Source: Thermoleophilia bacterium
Lineage (GTDB): Bacteria > Actinomycetota > Thermoleophilia > Gaiellales > Gaiellaceae
Reading direction: 5' to 3'
Assembly: GCA_014534155.1 (NCBI GenBank)
Contig: JACVSB010000052.1
Span: 1-8,853, forward strand
Length of the DNA stretch: 8,853 bases
Every line of letters starts with the position of its first letter. Within the stretch, counting starts at the first letter, position 1. The notes under the pieces are model-generated. The model made no database searches. It had not been told where the DNA came from and worked only from the letters and a program-made list of their open reading frames with translations. The translations under genes and the position numbers were made by a program. Shown one piece after another: positions 1-6,868 of this stretch.

Positions 1-1
1 C

Positions 2-670
2 TGCACGCTCGTCGCCTACGGCGGCGCCGGGCCGATGCACGCGGGGGCCGTCGCGCTCGGCGCCGGCGTCGAGCGGGTCGTCGTGCCCGCTCTCTCGTCC
101 ACCTTCTCGGCGCTCGGCTGCTGCCTCTCGGAGCTCGCCGTAGACGACGTGCGGACGTTCCTCGCGCCGCTCGACGCGTCCTCGTGGGAGCGCGTCGGGC
201 GCGCGCTCGCGGACCTCGTGTCCGAGCTCGAGCGCGAGCTCGGCGAAGCGGGGAACGGGACGGTTCGGGCTCTCCGCTCGCTCGAGCTTCGCTACCGCGG
301 CCAGAACGACGCCCTCGAGGTCGTGCTCGCCGAGGAGCCTTCGGCCACGGGGGTGACGGCGTCCTTCCACGAGCGCCACCGGGCCGAGTACGGCTACTCG
401 ACCTCGGAGCCCGTAGAGGTAACGGCCGTGCGTGCGCGCCTCTGGCTCGACGAGGGGACCGGGTGGGCGGCACCCGAGGGAAGGGTCGGCCAGTCCGAGC
501 TCGGAGAGACGCCCTTCGGCCCCGTGCTCGCCCGCTCGGCCCTCGAGCCCGGGCGCCCGGTCGACGGCCCCGCCGTACTCGCGGACGCGATCTCGACCGT
601 TGTCGTCTGGGACGGCCTCTCGGCGCGAGCCGACGAGGACGCGAACGTGTGGCTCGAGCGCAGCCGGTGA
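2..670 (+). CDS. hyuA: Hydantoinase/oxoprolinase subunit A, C-terminal part (5' end outside window)
   Basis: The reading frame is open from base 2 with no start codon needed, so this is the 3' part of a longer gene; 222 residues are visible. It begins with YGGAGPMHAGAVALGAG, the glycine-rich block typical of the HyuA/5-oxoprolinase ATPase-like core, followed by VVVPALSSTFSALGCCLSE and then the C-terminal domain (LRYRGQNDALEV, HRAEYGYS, GPAVLADAISTVVVWDG). HyuA-type subunits use ATP to activate a cyclic amide or ketone, which the partner B subunit then hydrolyses or carboxylates. Known relatives act on N-methylhydantoin, 5-oxoproline, acetone or acetophenone; the substrate cannot be read here. 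The product should be cytoplasmic. The TGA stop at 668-670 shares base 670 with the hyuB ATG, which implies an operon and translational coupling. The C-terminus looks complete. The family call is firm; the substrate is open. Confidence 0.9.
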   Translation, partial: CTLVAYGGAGPMHAGAVALGAGVERVVVPALSSTFSALGCCLSELAVDDVRTFLAPLDASSWERVGRALADLVSELERELGEAGNGTVRALRSLELRYRGQNDALEVVLAEEPSATGVTASFHERHRAEYGYSTSEPVEVTAVRARLWLDEGTGWAAPEGRVGQSELGETPFGPVLARSALEPGRPVDGPAVLADAISTVVVWDGLSARADEDANVWLERSR

Positions 671-2268
671 TGCTCCCGCCGGCCCGGCTCGAGGTGATCC
701 GCGAGGGGACGACGGCGGTCGCCGAGGAGATGAAGTACGACCTCATGCGAACCGCCCGCTCGCCCGTGCTGCGCGAAGCCGGCGACCTCTCGTGCGCGCT
801 CACGGACGGGGCCGGCCGCACCGTCGCTCAGGGCCATGACATTCCCATGCATCTCGGCGTCCTCTCCTTCACGGTCCGGCAGCTGCTCGAGAGGATTCCC
901 CGCGAGTCGCTCAGGCCGGGCGACGTCTGGTTCACGAACCATCCGTCCTGCGGGGGGAACCACCTCCCCGACGTCAAGGCGGTGCGGCCGGTCTTCGTGG
1001 GCGGGGACCTCGCCGCTTTCGCGGTCGCCCTCGCCCACTGGCCCGACGTCGGCGGGATGCTTCCGGGAAGCTACGTCCCGTTCGCGCGCGAGATCTTCCA
1101 GGAGGGGCTCGTGATCCCGCCGACCCGGCTCTTCGCGGCGGAGGGACCGTGCGACGACGCCCTCGCGCTCGTGCTCGCCAATGTGCGCGGCGCTGAGGAG
1201 CGGCTCGGCGACATCCGCGCCCAGGCGGCTACGACCTCGCTCGCGGAGCAACGTCTGAGCGAGCTCTTCGACACGCACGGCCCTGAGGCGGTGTCCGAGG
1301 CGTGGCGGCGGATGCAGGACGAGTCGGAGGAGCGGACGCGCCGCGCGCTCTCCCGCATCCCGGACGGGGTCTACACGGGCGCAGACGCCCTCGACGACGA
1401 CGGGATCGGTGAGGAGCCCGTCTCGATCAGGGTGGACGTGAGCGTGGCGGGCGAGCACGCGACGTTCGACTTTCGCCGCTCCGATCCCGCGGCGCTCGGC
1501 CCGGTCAACACGACGCCGTTCATCGCCGCCGCCTCCGTCGCCTACACCGTTCGCGCGCTTCTCGGCCCCGAGATCGCCTCCAACGACGGGCTCCTGCGCC
1601 CGCTCGCGGTCGTGACCGAGCCGGGCTCGCTCCTCGAGCCCGGCCCGACGGCGCCGCTCGTCGCCGGGAACCACGAGACCTCTCAGCGGATCGTCGATGT
1701 CCTGCTCCGGGCGCTCGCGCCGGCGCTGCCTGACCGCGTCGTCGCGGGCGGCATGGGCTCGTCGGGCCTCGCCCTCTTTGCCGGCCGGCGCGCCGACGGG
1801 CGGGACGCGTTCCTCTACGAGACGCACGGGGGCGGAGCGGGCGCAAGCGCGGCGCGGGACGGCGACTCCGCGACCCGTATCCACATGTCGAACGTGATGA
1901 ACACGCCGGCCGAGGTGATCGAGAGCGAGTACCCGCTCCGCGTGGAGCGCCACGAGCTCCGCGAGGGCAGCGGCGGGGCGGGCGTGCACCGCGGCGGCGA
2001 CGGGCTCCGGCGCGCCTACCGTGTCCTTGCCGAGGGCATGCGCCTGACGACGATGGTGGAGCGCTGCCGCGTGCCGCCGTGGGGGCTCGAGGGAGGAGAG
2101 GACGGCCAGCCGAGCGCGGTCTTCCTCCTCCGCGGACGCGAACGGATCGCCCTGCGCGGGAAGGGGTCGGTCGAGCTTCGCCCCGGCGACGTCGTCGTCG
2201 TCGAGACAGCGGGCGGCGGTGGCTGGGGGAGCCCTGACGCCCGCGACGCGGACCCGCGTCCGGCTTAG
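670..2268 (+). CDS. hyuB: Hydantoinase/oxoprolinase subunit B
   Basis: This encodes 532 residues, a normal length for stand-alone HyuB subunits. The frame stays open far upstream, but the ATG at 670 starts exactly where family homology begins (MLPPARLEVIREGTTAVAEE) and overlaps the hyuA stop as TGATG. A GTG at 667 is an alternative start one codon earlier. Family blocks, in order, are EEMKYDLMRTARSP near residue 18, GDVWFTNHPSCGGNHLPDVK near 84, HWPDVGGMLPGS near 122, and the glycine-rich ETHGGGAGASAARDGDSATR near 385 followed by HMSNVMNTPAEVIESEYPLR. With HyuA it should form a cytoplasmic heteromer that opens a hydantoin-like or lactam ring using ATP. Acetone- or acetophenone-carboxylase-like activity is also possible. 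No Shine-Dalgarno sequence is evident, which fits reinitiation after hyuA. Its TAG stop overlaps the stop of the convergent transporter gene by 4 nt. Confidence 0.92.
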   Translation: MLPPARLEVIREGTTAVAEEMKYDLMRTARSPVLREAGDLSCALTDGAGRTVAQGHDIPMHLGVLSFTVRQLLERIPRESLRPGDVWFTNHPSCGGNHLPDVKAVRPVFVGGDLAAFAVALAHWPDVGGMLPGSYVPFAREIFQEGLVIPPTRLFAAEGPCDDALALVLANVRGAEERLGDIRAQAATTSLAEQRLSELFDTHGPEAVSEAWRRMQDESEERTRRALSRIPDGVYTGADALDDDGIGEEPVSIRVDVSVAGEHATFDFRRSDPAALGPVNTTPFIAAASVAYTVRALLGPEIASNDGLLRPLAVVTEPGSLLEPGPTAPLVAGNHETSQRIVDVLLRALAPALPDRVVAGGMGSSGLALFAGRRADGRDAFLYETHGGGAGASAARDGDSATRIHMSNVMNTPAEVIESEYPLRVERHELREGSGGAGVHRGGDGLRRAYRVLAEGMRLTTMVERCRVPPWGLEGGEDGQPSAVFLLRGRERIALRGKGSVELRPGDVVVVETAGGGGWGSPDARDADPRPA

Positions 2269-3218
2269 CCGGCCGGAGCCCGGACCTCGCTCGCCTGGGG
2301 CGCCGCCCTCGTCCGGTCGGCAGAGCCGACGACGAGGCCGGCGAGGATCGCGAGCGTTCCGAGCAGCTGGAGCGGAGACGGCCGCTCACCCAGCAGGACC
2401 GCGGCGAAGACGACCGATCCGACGGGCTGCAGCGTGAGCAAGATCGAAGTCACGATCGCGGGCAGGCGCGCGAGCGAGACGCTGATCAGGAGCCAGCCGA
2501 AGACCTGGGACGTGAGCGCGAGGAGCGCGAGCCAGAGAGCCGCCGCGGCCGGGGGGGCGAGGTCCAGCTCTCCGAGCGCAAGGCCGCCCGGGAGAGCGAG
2601 GAGGGCGGCGACGAGCGTGACGTCGAAGAGCGGCCCCGCCACCCGCCGGACGTCCGGCGCCCCGTAGCGCAGCGTGACGAGGACGCCGCAGTACGCGAGC
2701 CCGGCGAGGACGCCGAGCACCGCCCCGAGGCCCGGGCTCTCTCCGTACGCGTCCGACTCGAGGATGCCGGAGATGAGGACGATCCCGACGACGGCGAGCG
2801 GCACGGCGGCGAGCGAGGGCGCGGCCGGCCGTTCGCGGAAGGCGAGCCACGCGATGAGGCCGAAGACAGCGACCTGCATGTTCGCGAGAACCGTCGCGAG
2901 CCCGGCGCCGACGGCTTCGATCGCGTGGTGCCAGAGGAGGAGGTCGACCGCGAAGAAGGCGCCGGCGACCCACGCGAACCCGCGCGCGCGGCGGCTGCGC
3001 CGGCCGAGGTGGGCATCCTCGCGCCGCGCGAGCAACCAGAGCAGGGGCAGCGCGAGCGCGCAGCGGAAGAACGCCCCCGTCGAGGGCGAGACGTCGGCCA
3101 GCCGGTAGAAGATCGCGGAGAAGGCAATCGCGAGGGCGCCGGCGAGCGCCGCCGGCGCCGGCCGGGCGATGACGCCTCGCCGGAGCGCCCGAACCTGTGG
3201 CTCGAACGGGGGGCTCAT
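2265..3218 (-). CDS. EamA/DMT-superfamily transporter (10 TM)
   Basis: This encodes 317 residues, typical for the drug/metabolite transporter superfamily with two EamA repeats. Hydrophobic segments fill the protein. The first repeat spans about residues 22-150 (PAALAGALAIAFSAIFYRLA, SPSTGAFFRCALALPLLWLL, VGAGLATVLANMQVAVFGLI). The second spans about 164-305 (LGAVLGVLAGLAYCGVLVTL, LPAIVTSILLTLQPVGSVVF, LLGERPSPLQLLGTLAILAG). The E-R-P motif after a helix occurs in both halves (FRERPAAP and LGERPSPL), as is usual in this family. About ten inner-membrane helices are expected. The family exports or imports amino acids, nucleosides and other metabolites; the substrate cannot be assigned. The ATG at 3218 is the first start in a frame that begins MSPPFEPQVRALRRG; only a weak purine-rich ribosome site (AAAGAG) lies before it. 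The gene converges on hyuB with overlapping stop codons. Confidence 0.9.
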   Translation of the reverse strand: MSPPFEPQVRALRRGVIARPAPAALAGALAIAFSAIFYRLADVSPSTGAFFRCALALPLLWLLARREDAHLGRRSRRARGFAWVAGAFFAVDLLLWHHAIEAVGAGLATVLANMQVAVFGLIAWLAFRERPAAPSLAAVPLAVVGIVLISGILESDAYGESPGLGAVLGVLAGLAYCGVLVTLRYGAPDVRRVAGPLFDVTLVAALLALPGGLALGELDLAPPAAAALWLALLALTSQVFGWLLISVSLARLPAIVTSILLTLQPVGSVVFAAVLLGERPSPLQLLGTLAILAGLVVGSADRTRAAPQASEVRAPAG

Positions 3219-3267
3219 CGCGAAGGCTCTTTCGACACGTCCGGCGTGCGCATGTCCGGGATCATCA

Positions 3268-3287
3268 TGTCCGGGGTCAGACCCCGG
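3268..3287. repeat. Palindromic repeat, copy 1 (short form)
   Basis: The core is CCGGGGTC-A-GACCCCGG at 3271-3287, two perfect 8-bp arms around a single A. Together with the preceding TGT it matches 20 consecutive bases of copy 2, whose centre is 140 bp to the right. Outside the core the inverted symmetry breaks down here: the right side continues CCGTGG rather than ACACGT. This copy therefore looks like a truncated or half-degraded version. Confidence 0.85.
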
Positions 3288-3403
3288 CCGTGGCGCGCCC
3301 GGCCACGCCCCTCGGGCGCGTGTCGCTGCGGCGAGCGCGCTCCACGAGCCGGACCGGGCGCGCGAGCCCGCTCTATCGGATCCCGCAAGTCCCGGCCGCT
3401 GGG

Positions 3404-3434
3404 GACGTGTCCGGGGTCAGACCCCGGACACGTC
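3404..3434. repeat. Perfect 31-bp palindrome, copy 2 (long form)
   Basis: The left arm GACGTGTCCGGGGTC (3404-3418) and the right arm GACCCCGGACACGTC (3420-3434) are exact reverse complements around a single A at 3419. The transcript of either strand could fold into a stem, although the one-base centre would cost several inner pairs. A T-run on either side is absent, so it is not a classical intrinsic terminator. REP-like dispersed repeat, bidirectional transcription block or protein-binding site are all possible. The sequence alone does not decide between them. Confidence 0.9.
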
Positions 3435-3500
3435 GTGTTCGGCCATCACTCTCGTTGCGCTCGGCGTCGCGCGCGCTCCGGCGTCGCGGGGGCGGCGCCG

Positions 3501-3536
3501 GAGCGGCCGCCGGCCCGACGAGGCCGGCGGCCGCTC
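3501..3536 (-). terminator. Strong GC hairpin downstream of secreted-protein gene
   Basis: The arms GAGCGGCCGCCGGCC (3501-3515) and GGCCGGCGGCCGCTC (3522-3536) are perfect 15-bp complements closing the 6-nt loop CGACGA. The hairpin begins 16 nt past the stop codon of the minus-strand secreted-protein gene, the position expected of a transcription terminator. No U-tract follows, as is common for terminator-like hairpins in high-GC actinobacteria. A second stem (3474-3483 with 3496-3505) shares bases 3501-3505 with it, so the two cannot form fully at once. Terminator function is inferred from position and stem strength. Confidence 0.6.
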
Positions 3537-3552
3537 GCTGGAGCCGAGCGTC

Positions 3553-4293
3553 CTAGGAGGAGGCGCGGAGGAGCTGTCCGCGCGGCACGACCTCGAGCTC
3601 GTAGGTGACGTCGAGGGAGAAGCCCGCCTCCGGAATCGATCCGGCGATGTGAATCATGTGCTCGCCGGGCGGGAGCGGGGCGAGCATCAGGTAGAAGCCG
3701 GCGTCTGCGCACGGCTCGAGCACGGAGCCCGCCGGGCGTCCGAAGACGTTGTCCTCCGGGAGGACGACAGAGAAGAACGGCGACTCCTCGTAGTAGCGGA
3801 GCTCGATGTCGGGTACCTGGACGCCGTCGACCGTGGCGCTGAGCCCGGACACCGCTTCTCGCAGGAACGCGACCTGCTCACGGACGAACTCCTCGGTCTG
3901 CTGCTCGGGTGGGTCCGTCGCCTCGGCGCAGTAGACGTAGTTGACGACCGGGAAGAAGAGCGCCGTTCCTGTCGGAACCGTGCACGTTCGCGTCACCGGC
4001 TCGCTCGTGAACGCGCCGGCCAGGAACCAGACGTGCCCCTCCTGCGCCTGCGCGCAGTGCTCCCCCGTCTCGTCTAGTACGGGATTCACGGACGCGGGTT
4101 GGCTCAGCGCCCACTGCCACCACTCGGCCGCCCACGCGCCGTAGCTCTGGCCGTGGGGGTTCGCCGTGGGCGGAAGGACGCGCGGGTGTGCGTCCCTCGC
4201 AAGGGCGCTCGTCGCGGAGGCGCCGAGCACGACGACCGTCGCCGCTGCCAGCACGAGCATCCGCGCCCGCCGAATCGTCCCGAAATGTCTCAT
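3553..4293 (-). CDS. Secreted protein of unknown function (YGxWAAEWWQWALSxP type)
   Basis: This encodes 246 residues. A Sec-type signal peptide is visible: basic n-region MRHFGTIRRAR, hydrophobic core about 12-27 (MLVLAAATVVVLGASA) and an A-L-A cleavage site near residue 32. The mature protein opens with a tryptophan-rich block, SYGAWAAEWWQWALSQPASV (50-69), then GHVWFLAG (87-94) and TVPTGTALFFPVVN (105-118). The C-terminal part is strand-rich (LPPGEHMIHIAG, FSLDVTYELEV) and suggests a beta-sandwich. Four cysteines (80, 104, 122, 195) could form two disulfides after export. I recall similar W-rich exported proteins annotated only as hypothetical and know no function. The ATG at 4293 is preceded by an excellent ribosome site, AGAGGAGGG, ending 3 nt upstream. 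The gene appears monocistronic, with a strong hairpin after its stop, and is divergent from the propeller gene. Confidence 0.85.
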   Translation of the reverse strand: MRHFGTIRRARMLVLAAATVVVLGASATSALARDAHPRVLPPTANPHGQSYGAWAAEWWQWALSQPASVNPVLDETGEHCAQAQEGHVWFLAGAFTSEPVTRTCTVPTGTALFFPVVNYVYCAEATDPPEQQTEEFVREQVAFLREAVSGLSATVDGVQVPDIELRYYEESPFFSVVLPEDNVFGRPAGSVLEPCADAGFYLMLAPLPPGEHMIHIAGSIPEAGFSLDVTYELEVVPRGQLLRASS

Positions 4294-4483
4294 CAGCCCT
4301 CCTCTCCGGGATTTCGGCGAAAGCTAAGAGCGCAACGCTGCGCCGCGCATCAGGGAGATCCCTCGATCCGCGCGCTTCCGTCGACGCGCCGAGGCCCGCG
4401 GCCGCGCGCCCGCAAGGAACCGAATCCGGGCGAGCGGTGTATCGCCCTCGTGCAGCGATGACACGCACGAGAGGACGAAACGC
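4294..4483. promoter_or_regulatory. Divergent intergenic region with promoters for both sides
   Basis: This is 190 nt between two divergently transcribed genes, so it must hold the start signals of both the minus-strand secreted protein and the plus-strand three-gene unit. The minus-side ribosome site lies at 4297-4305 and the plus-side one (GAGAGGA) at 4469-4475, 8 nt before the GTG start. A GGAAC at 4416-4420 with TGTATCG near 4438-4444 loosely resembles an ECF-sigma promoter, but the match is weak. No strong operator, riboswitch or terminator is visible. Confidence 0.5.
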
Positions 4484-5503
4484 GTGCTGAGACGGCGAGA
4501 CGCGCAGGCGCGCACGCTCCTTTTTGCGGGCGTTCCGATCGTGATCTTCGTGGTCGTCTTCGCCGTGTCCTTCGCCCACTTCCGTTCCTCGGGGAAGGAG
4601 CCCGAAGCTCGCGCGGCCGCTTCCGCAGCGGCAAACGACGCGGCCGCGGGCGTGACGGACGCGAGCGGCGGCCGCGTCGTCTTCCACCTCTCGGCCCAGA
4701 CCGACGAACCGGTCGAGGGCTACCTCGCGAGCATCGGCGTGGACGGCTCGGGGCTGCGCAGGATCACCGTCCGGCCCGGCCGCGACGAGCTCGCGAGCGA
4801 CATCGCTCCGGCCGTCTCGCCCGACGGGCGCACGATCGCCTTCCAGCGCGCCGTCGCGGGAAGCACCGAGGGGTCGCCGCCCTACGTCTACCTTGTCGGC
4901 GCGGACGGGTCGCGCCTCCGCCGCCTGACCGAGGGCGACGACCCGGAGCTCGACGCCGCGTGGTCGCCCGACGGGCGGCGCATCGCGTTCGCCCGCGAGA
5001 CGGGTGGCCAGTTCGACGTCTACGTCGTCGGGAAGGACGGATCGGGCGTGAAGCGCTTGCTCGGGTCGGGCGGCGCCGACGAGGACTTCCCCTCCTGGTC
5101 TCCCGACGGGAAGACGCTCGTGTTCGCGCGCTACGAGCCGGGGTTCGAGAGCGCCTCGGGCGACCTCTGGCTCGCCAACGTGGACGGGAGCGGTGAGCGG
5201 CTGCTCCTCGGCGGGCCCGACGACGACAGCGCCCCCTCGTGGTCGCCCGACGGGCAGCGGATCGCGTTCCTGCGCAACGGCCACCTCGCTGTGCTGGACG
5301 TCGACACGAGCGTCGTCGATCCGTTGACGAACCCCGGCGAGGTCAAGGAGAGCCGCCCCGTCTGGAGCCCCGAGGGCTCGCGCCTTGCCTTCACACGCGA
5401 TTCCGGCTCGCTCCTCGTCCTCCCTCTCGACGCTTCGGCGCGGCCCGAGCGCGTACCGCTCGACGCGCCCGCCCAATCCGCGGCGTGGGAGCGCGGAGAA
5501 TGA
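4484..5503 (+). CDS. Membrane-anchored PD40/TolB-like beta-propeller protein
   Basis: This encodes 339 residues. An N-terminal basic stretch (MLRRRDAQAR) is followed by one transmembrane helix, about residues 11-31 (LLFAGVPIVIFVVVFAVSF), then an Ala-rich linker to about 60. The rest is a propeller of WD40-like PD40 repeats with SPDG motifs at 112-115, 161-164, 206-209, 254-257 and a variant SPEG at 296-299, each followed by a strand such as RIAFAR. The opening strand GRVVFHLS and the closing strand QSAAWERGE probably close a six-bladed ring. The topology puts the propeller outside the cytoplasmic membrane, where such domains bind protein or glycan partners; no catalytic residues are evident. 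It lacks the N-terminal domain of true TolB, so it should not be called tolB. The GTG start is chosen because GAGAGGA lies 8 nt upstream. The stop overlaps the next ATG (ATGA), showing coupling to the PLP enzyme. Confidence 0.88.
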   Translation: MLRRRDAQARTLLFAGVPIVIFVVVFAVSFAHFRSSGKEPEARAAASAAANDAAAGVTDASGGRVVFHLSAQTDEPVEGYLASIGVDGSGLRRITVRPGRDELASDIAPAVSPDGRTIAFQRAVAGSTEGSPPYVYLVGADGSRLRRLTEGDDPELDAAWSPDGRRIAFARETGGQFDVYVVGKDGSGVKRLLGSGGADEDFPSWSPDGKTLVFARYEPGFESASGDLWLANVDGSGERLLLGGPDDDSAPSWSPDGQRIAFLRNGHLAVLDVDTSVVDPLTNPGEVKESRPVWSPEGSRLAFTRDSGSLLVLPLDASARPERVPLDAPAQSAAWERGE

Positions 5504-6861
5504 CGCCCGGCGAGCCCGTGCGTTACGACCGCCGGACACTCCTGCGCCGTGGCGCGCTCCTCGCCGGCGCCTCCTCCGTCGCGGGTGGGGCCGGGTACGT
5601 CTCCGCGCGCGAGCTCGCGAGGGGCGACGAGGAGCCGGCGGCGGGGCTCCCCTCCTCGACGGAAGCGGAAGACGCGCGCCTCTTCGCGCTCGACCGCCGC
5701 TACACGAACCTGACCACCTTCCTCCTCGCCTCGCACCCGAAGCCCGTTCGCGACGCGATCGCCCGCCATCGCGCGCGGCTCGATGCGAACCCGGCCCTCT
5801 ACCTGCGCGAGGCCGAGACGGGGCTCGAGGAGGCCGCTCGCTCCGCCGCGGCCTCCTACCTCGCGGCCGATCCGGACACCGTTGCGCTCACGGACTCCAC
5901 GACGATGGGGCTGGGACTCGTGTACGGGGGTCTTCGACTCGAGCGCGGGGATGAGGTCCTGACCACCGAGCACGACTTCTACGCCACGCACGAGTCGCTG
6001 CGCCTGCGCGAGGAGCGCGACGGCGTGCGCGTCCGCAGGGTCCGCCTCTACGACGAGCCCGAGTCCGCCTCCGTCGACGGGATGGTCGAGGCGATCGGAA
6101 ACTCCCTCGGCCGGCGGACGCGGTGTCTCGCCGTCACCTGGGTGCACTCCTCGAGCGGCGTCAAGCTGCCGCTCCGCGCCATCGCCGACGCCGTCGCGCG
6201 CGAGAACGGTGCGCGCCCTGACGCCCAGCGGATCCTCCTCTGCGTCGACGGCGTCCACGGGCTCGGCGTCGAGGACGAGTCGCCGCTCGAGCGCGGAGCC
6301 GACGTGTTCGTCTCGGGCTGCCACAAGTGGCTCTTCGGGCCACGCGGCACCGGCGTCATCGCCGCGACCCCCTTTGCCTGGACGCGTCTCGCGCCGACGA
6401 TCCCCACGTTCGACCCCCGGGCGTACCTCGCCTGGATCGAGGGCCGGCGCCCGACCGAGACCCCGCCGGGCCGGCTGATGACGCCCGGGGGGTTCCACTC
6501 GTTCGAGCACCGGTGGGCGCTCGCCGACGTCTTCGGCGTTCACGAGCAGCTCGGCGGCCGGGCGCGCGTGGCCGCGAGGACGCACGCCCTCGCGCTTCGC
6601 CTGAAGCAGGGGCTGGCCCGGATCCCGGGGGTCGAGGTGAAGACGCCTGCCGAGGAGGCGCTCTCTGCGGGCCTCGTCTGCGCGACGTTCGGCGGCACGC
6701 CGCCGCCCGACGTCGTGGACCGGCTGCGCGAGGAGCACCGCGTCCTCGCGAGCGTCACGCCCTATGCCACCCCGTACGTCCGCTTCGGCCCGAGCGTCGC
6801 GAACAGCGAGGAGGACGTCGACCGCGCGCTCGAGGCCGTGACGGCGATCGCGGGACGCTGA
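5500..6861 (+). CDS. Tat-signal class V aminotransferase-fold PLP enzyme
   Basis: This encodes 453 residues from the ATG at 5500, which overlaps the upstream stop as ATGA. The frame is open further upstream, but that part is a shadow of the propeller gene. The N-terminus carries a twin-arginine signal: DRRTLLRRG at 10-18, a mildly hydrophobic core to about 34 and a possible V-S-A cleavage site at 36. The catalytic domain is of the class V/isopenicillin N epimerase-cysteine desulfurase type. It has a phosphate-cup-like TDSTTMG (131-137), VDGVHGLG with Asp250 (pyridine N) and His253, and the Schiff-base lysine Lys276 in SGCHKWLFGPRGTG. All key PLP residues are present, so an active enzyme is likely. 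The reaction could be epimerisation, transamination, lyase or desulfurase chemistry. Tat export would move a folded, PLP-loaded protein across the membrane. It is the middle gene of a three-gene unit whose other two products also look exported. Confidence 0.9.
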   Translation: MTPGEPVRYDRRTLLRRGALLAGASSVAGGAGYVSARELARGDEEPAAGLPSSTEAEDARLFALDRRYTNLTTFLLASHPKPVRDAIARHRARLDANPALYLREAETGLEEAARSAAASYLAADPDTVALTDSTTMGLGLVYGGLRLERGDEVLTTEHDFYATHESLRLREERDGVRVRRVRLYDEPESASVDGMVEAIGNSLGRRTRCLAVTWVHSSSGVKLPLRAIADAVARENGARPDAQRILLCVDGVHGLGVEDESPLERGADVFVSGCHKWLFGPRGTGVIAATPFAWTRLAPTIPTFDPRAYLAWIEGRRPTETPPGRLMTPGGFHSFEHRWALADVFGVHEQLGGRARVAARTHALALRLKQGLARIPGVEVKTPAEEALSAGLVCATFGGTPPPDVVDRLREEHRVLASVTPYATPYVRFGPSVANSEEDVDRALEAVTAIAGR

Positions 6862-6868
6862 CGCACCG

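Larger units (their letters stand above)
3219..3552. other. Gene-free 334-nt stretch rich in inverted repeats
   Basis: This gap lies between the start of the DMT transporter gene and the stop of the secreted-protein gene; both are on the minus strand. Open frames crossing it have no recognisable protein content and read like shadows of GC-rich DNA. It holds two copies of one palindrome, a triplet of GTCCGG words spaced by exactly 15 bp, an 8-bp hairpin (arms 3294-3301 and 3313-3320) and two overlapping GC-rich hairpins near the right edge. The transporter promoter should also lie here, but no convincing -35/-10 pair is visible. Confidence 0.7.

Noticed and set aside
394..1989. Long minus-strand open frame (531 codons) opposite hyuA and hyuB
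   Set aside because: The translation is Arg/Ala/Glu-rich with no recognisable motifs, while the plus strand carries clear family blocks over the whole length. High GC removes stop codons from the antisense frame.
4352..4363. Small inverted repeat AGGGA-GA-TCCCT in the divergent intergenic region
   Set aside because: Five-base arms are expected by chance in this composition, and there is no second copy or promoter element at a fitting distance.
4416..4444. ECF-sigma-like promoter (GGAAC followed by TGTATCG)
   Set aside because: Only the GGAAC half is convincing; the downstream element and spacing deviate from the usual pattern, so it is not listed as a separate promoter.
4800..5400. Recurrent DNA words such as TCGCCCGACGGGC resembling a direct-repeat array
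   Set aside because: They encode the SPDG motifs of the propeller blades at irregular spacing; this is protein repetition, not a DNA repeat or CRISPR array.
3878..5539. Minus-strand open frame of 553 codons across the divergent intergenic region
   Set aside because: It overlaps the secreted-protein gene in another frame and the propeller gene in antisense. Both of those have signal or motif support, whereas this frame has none.
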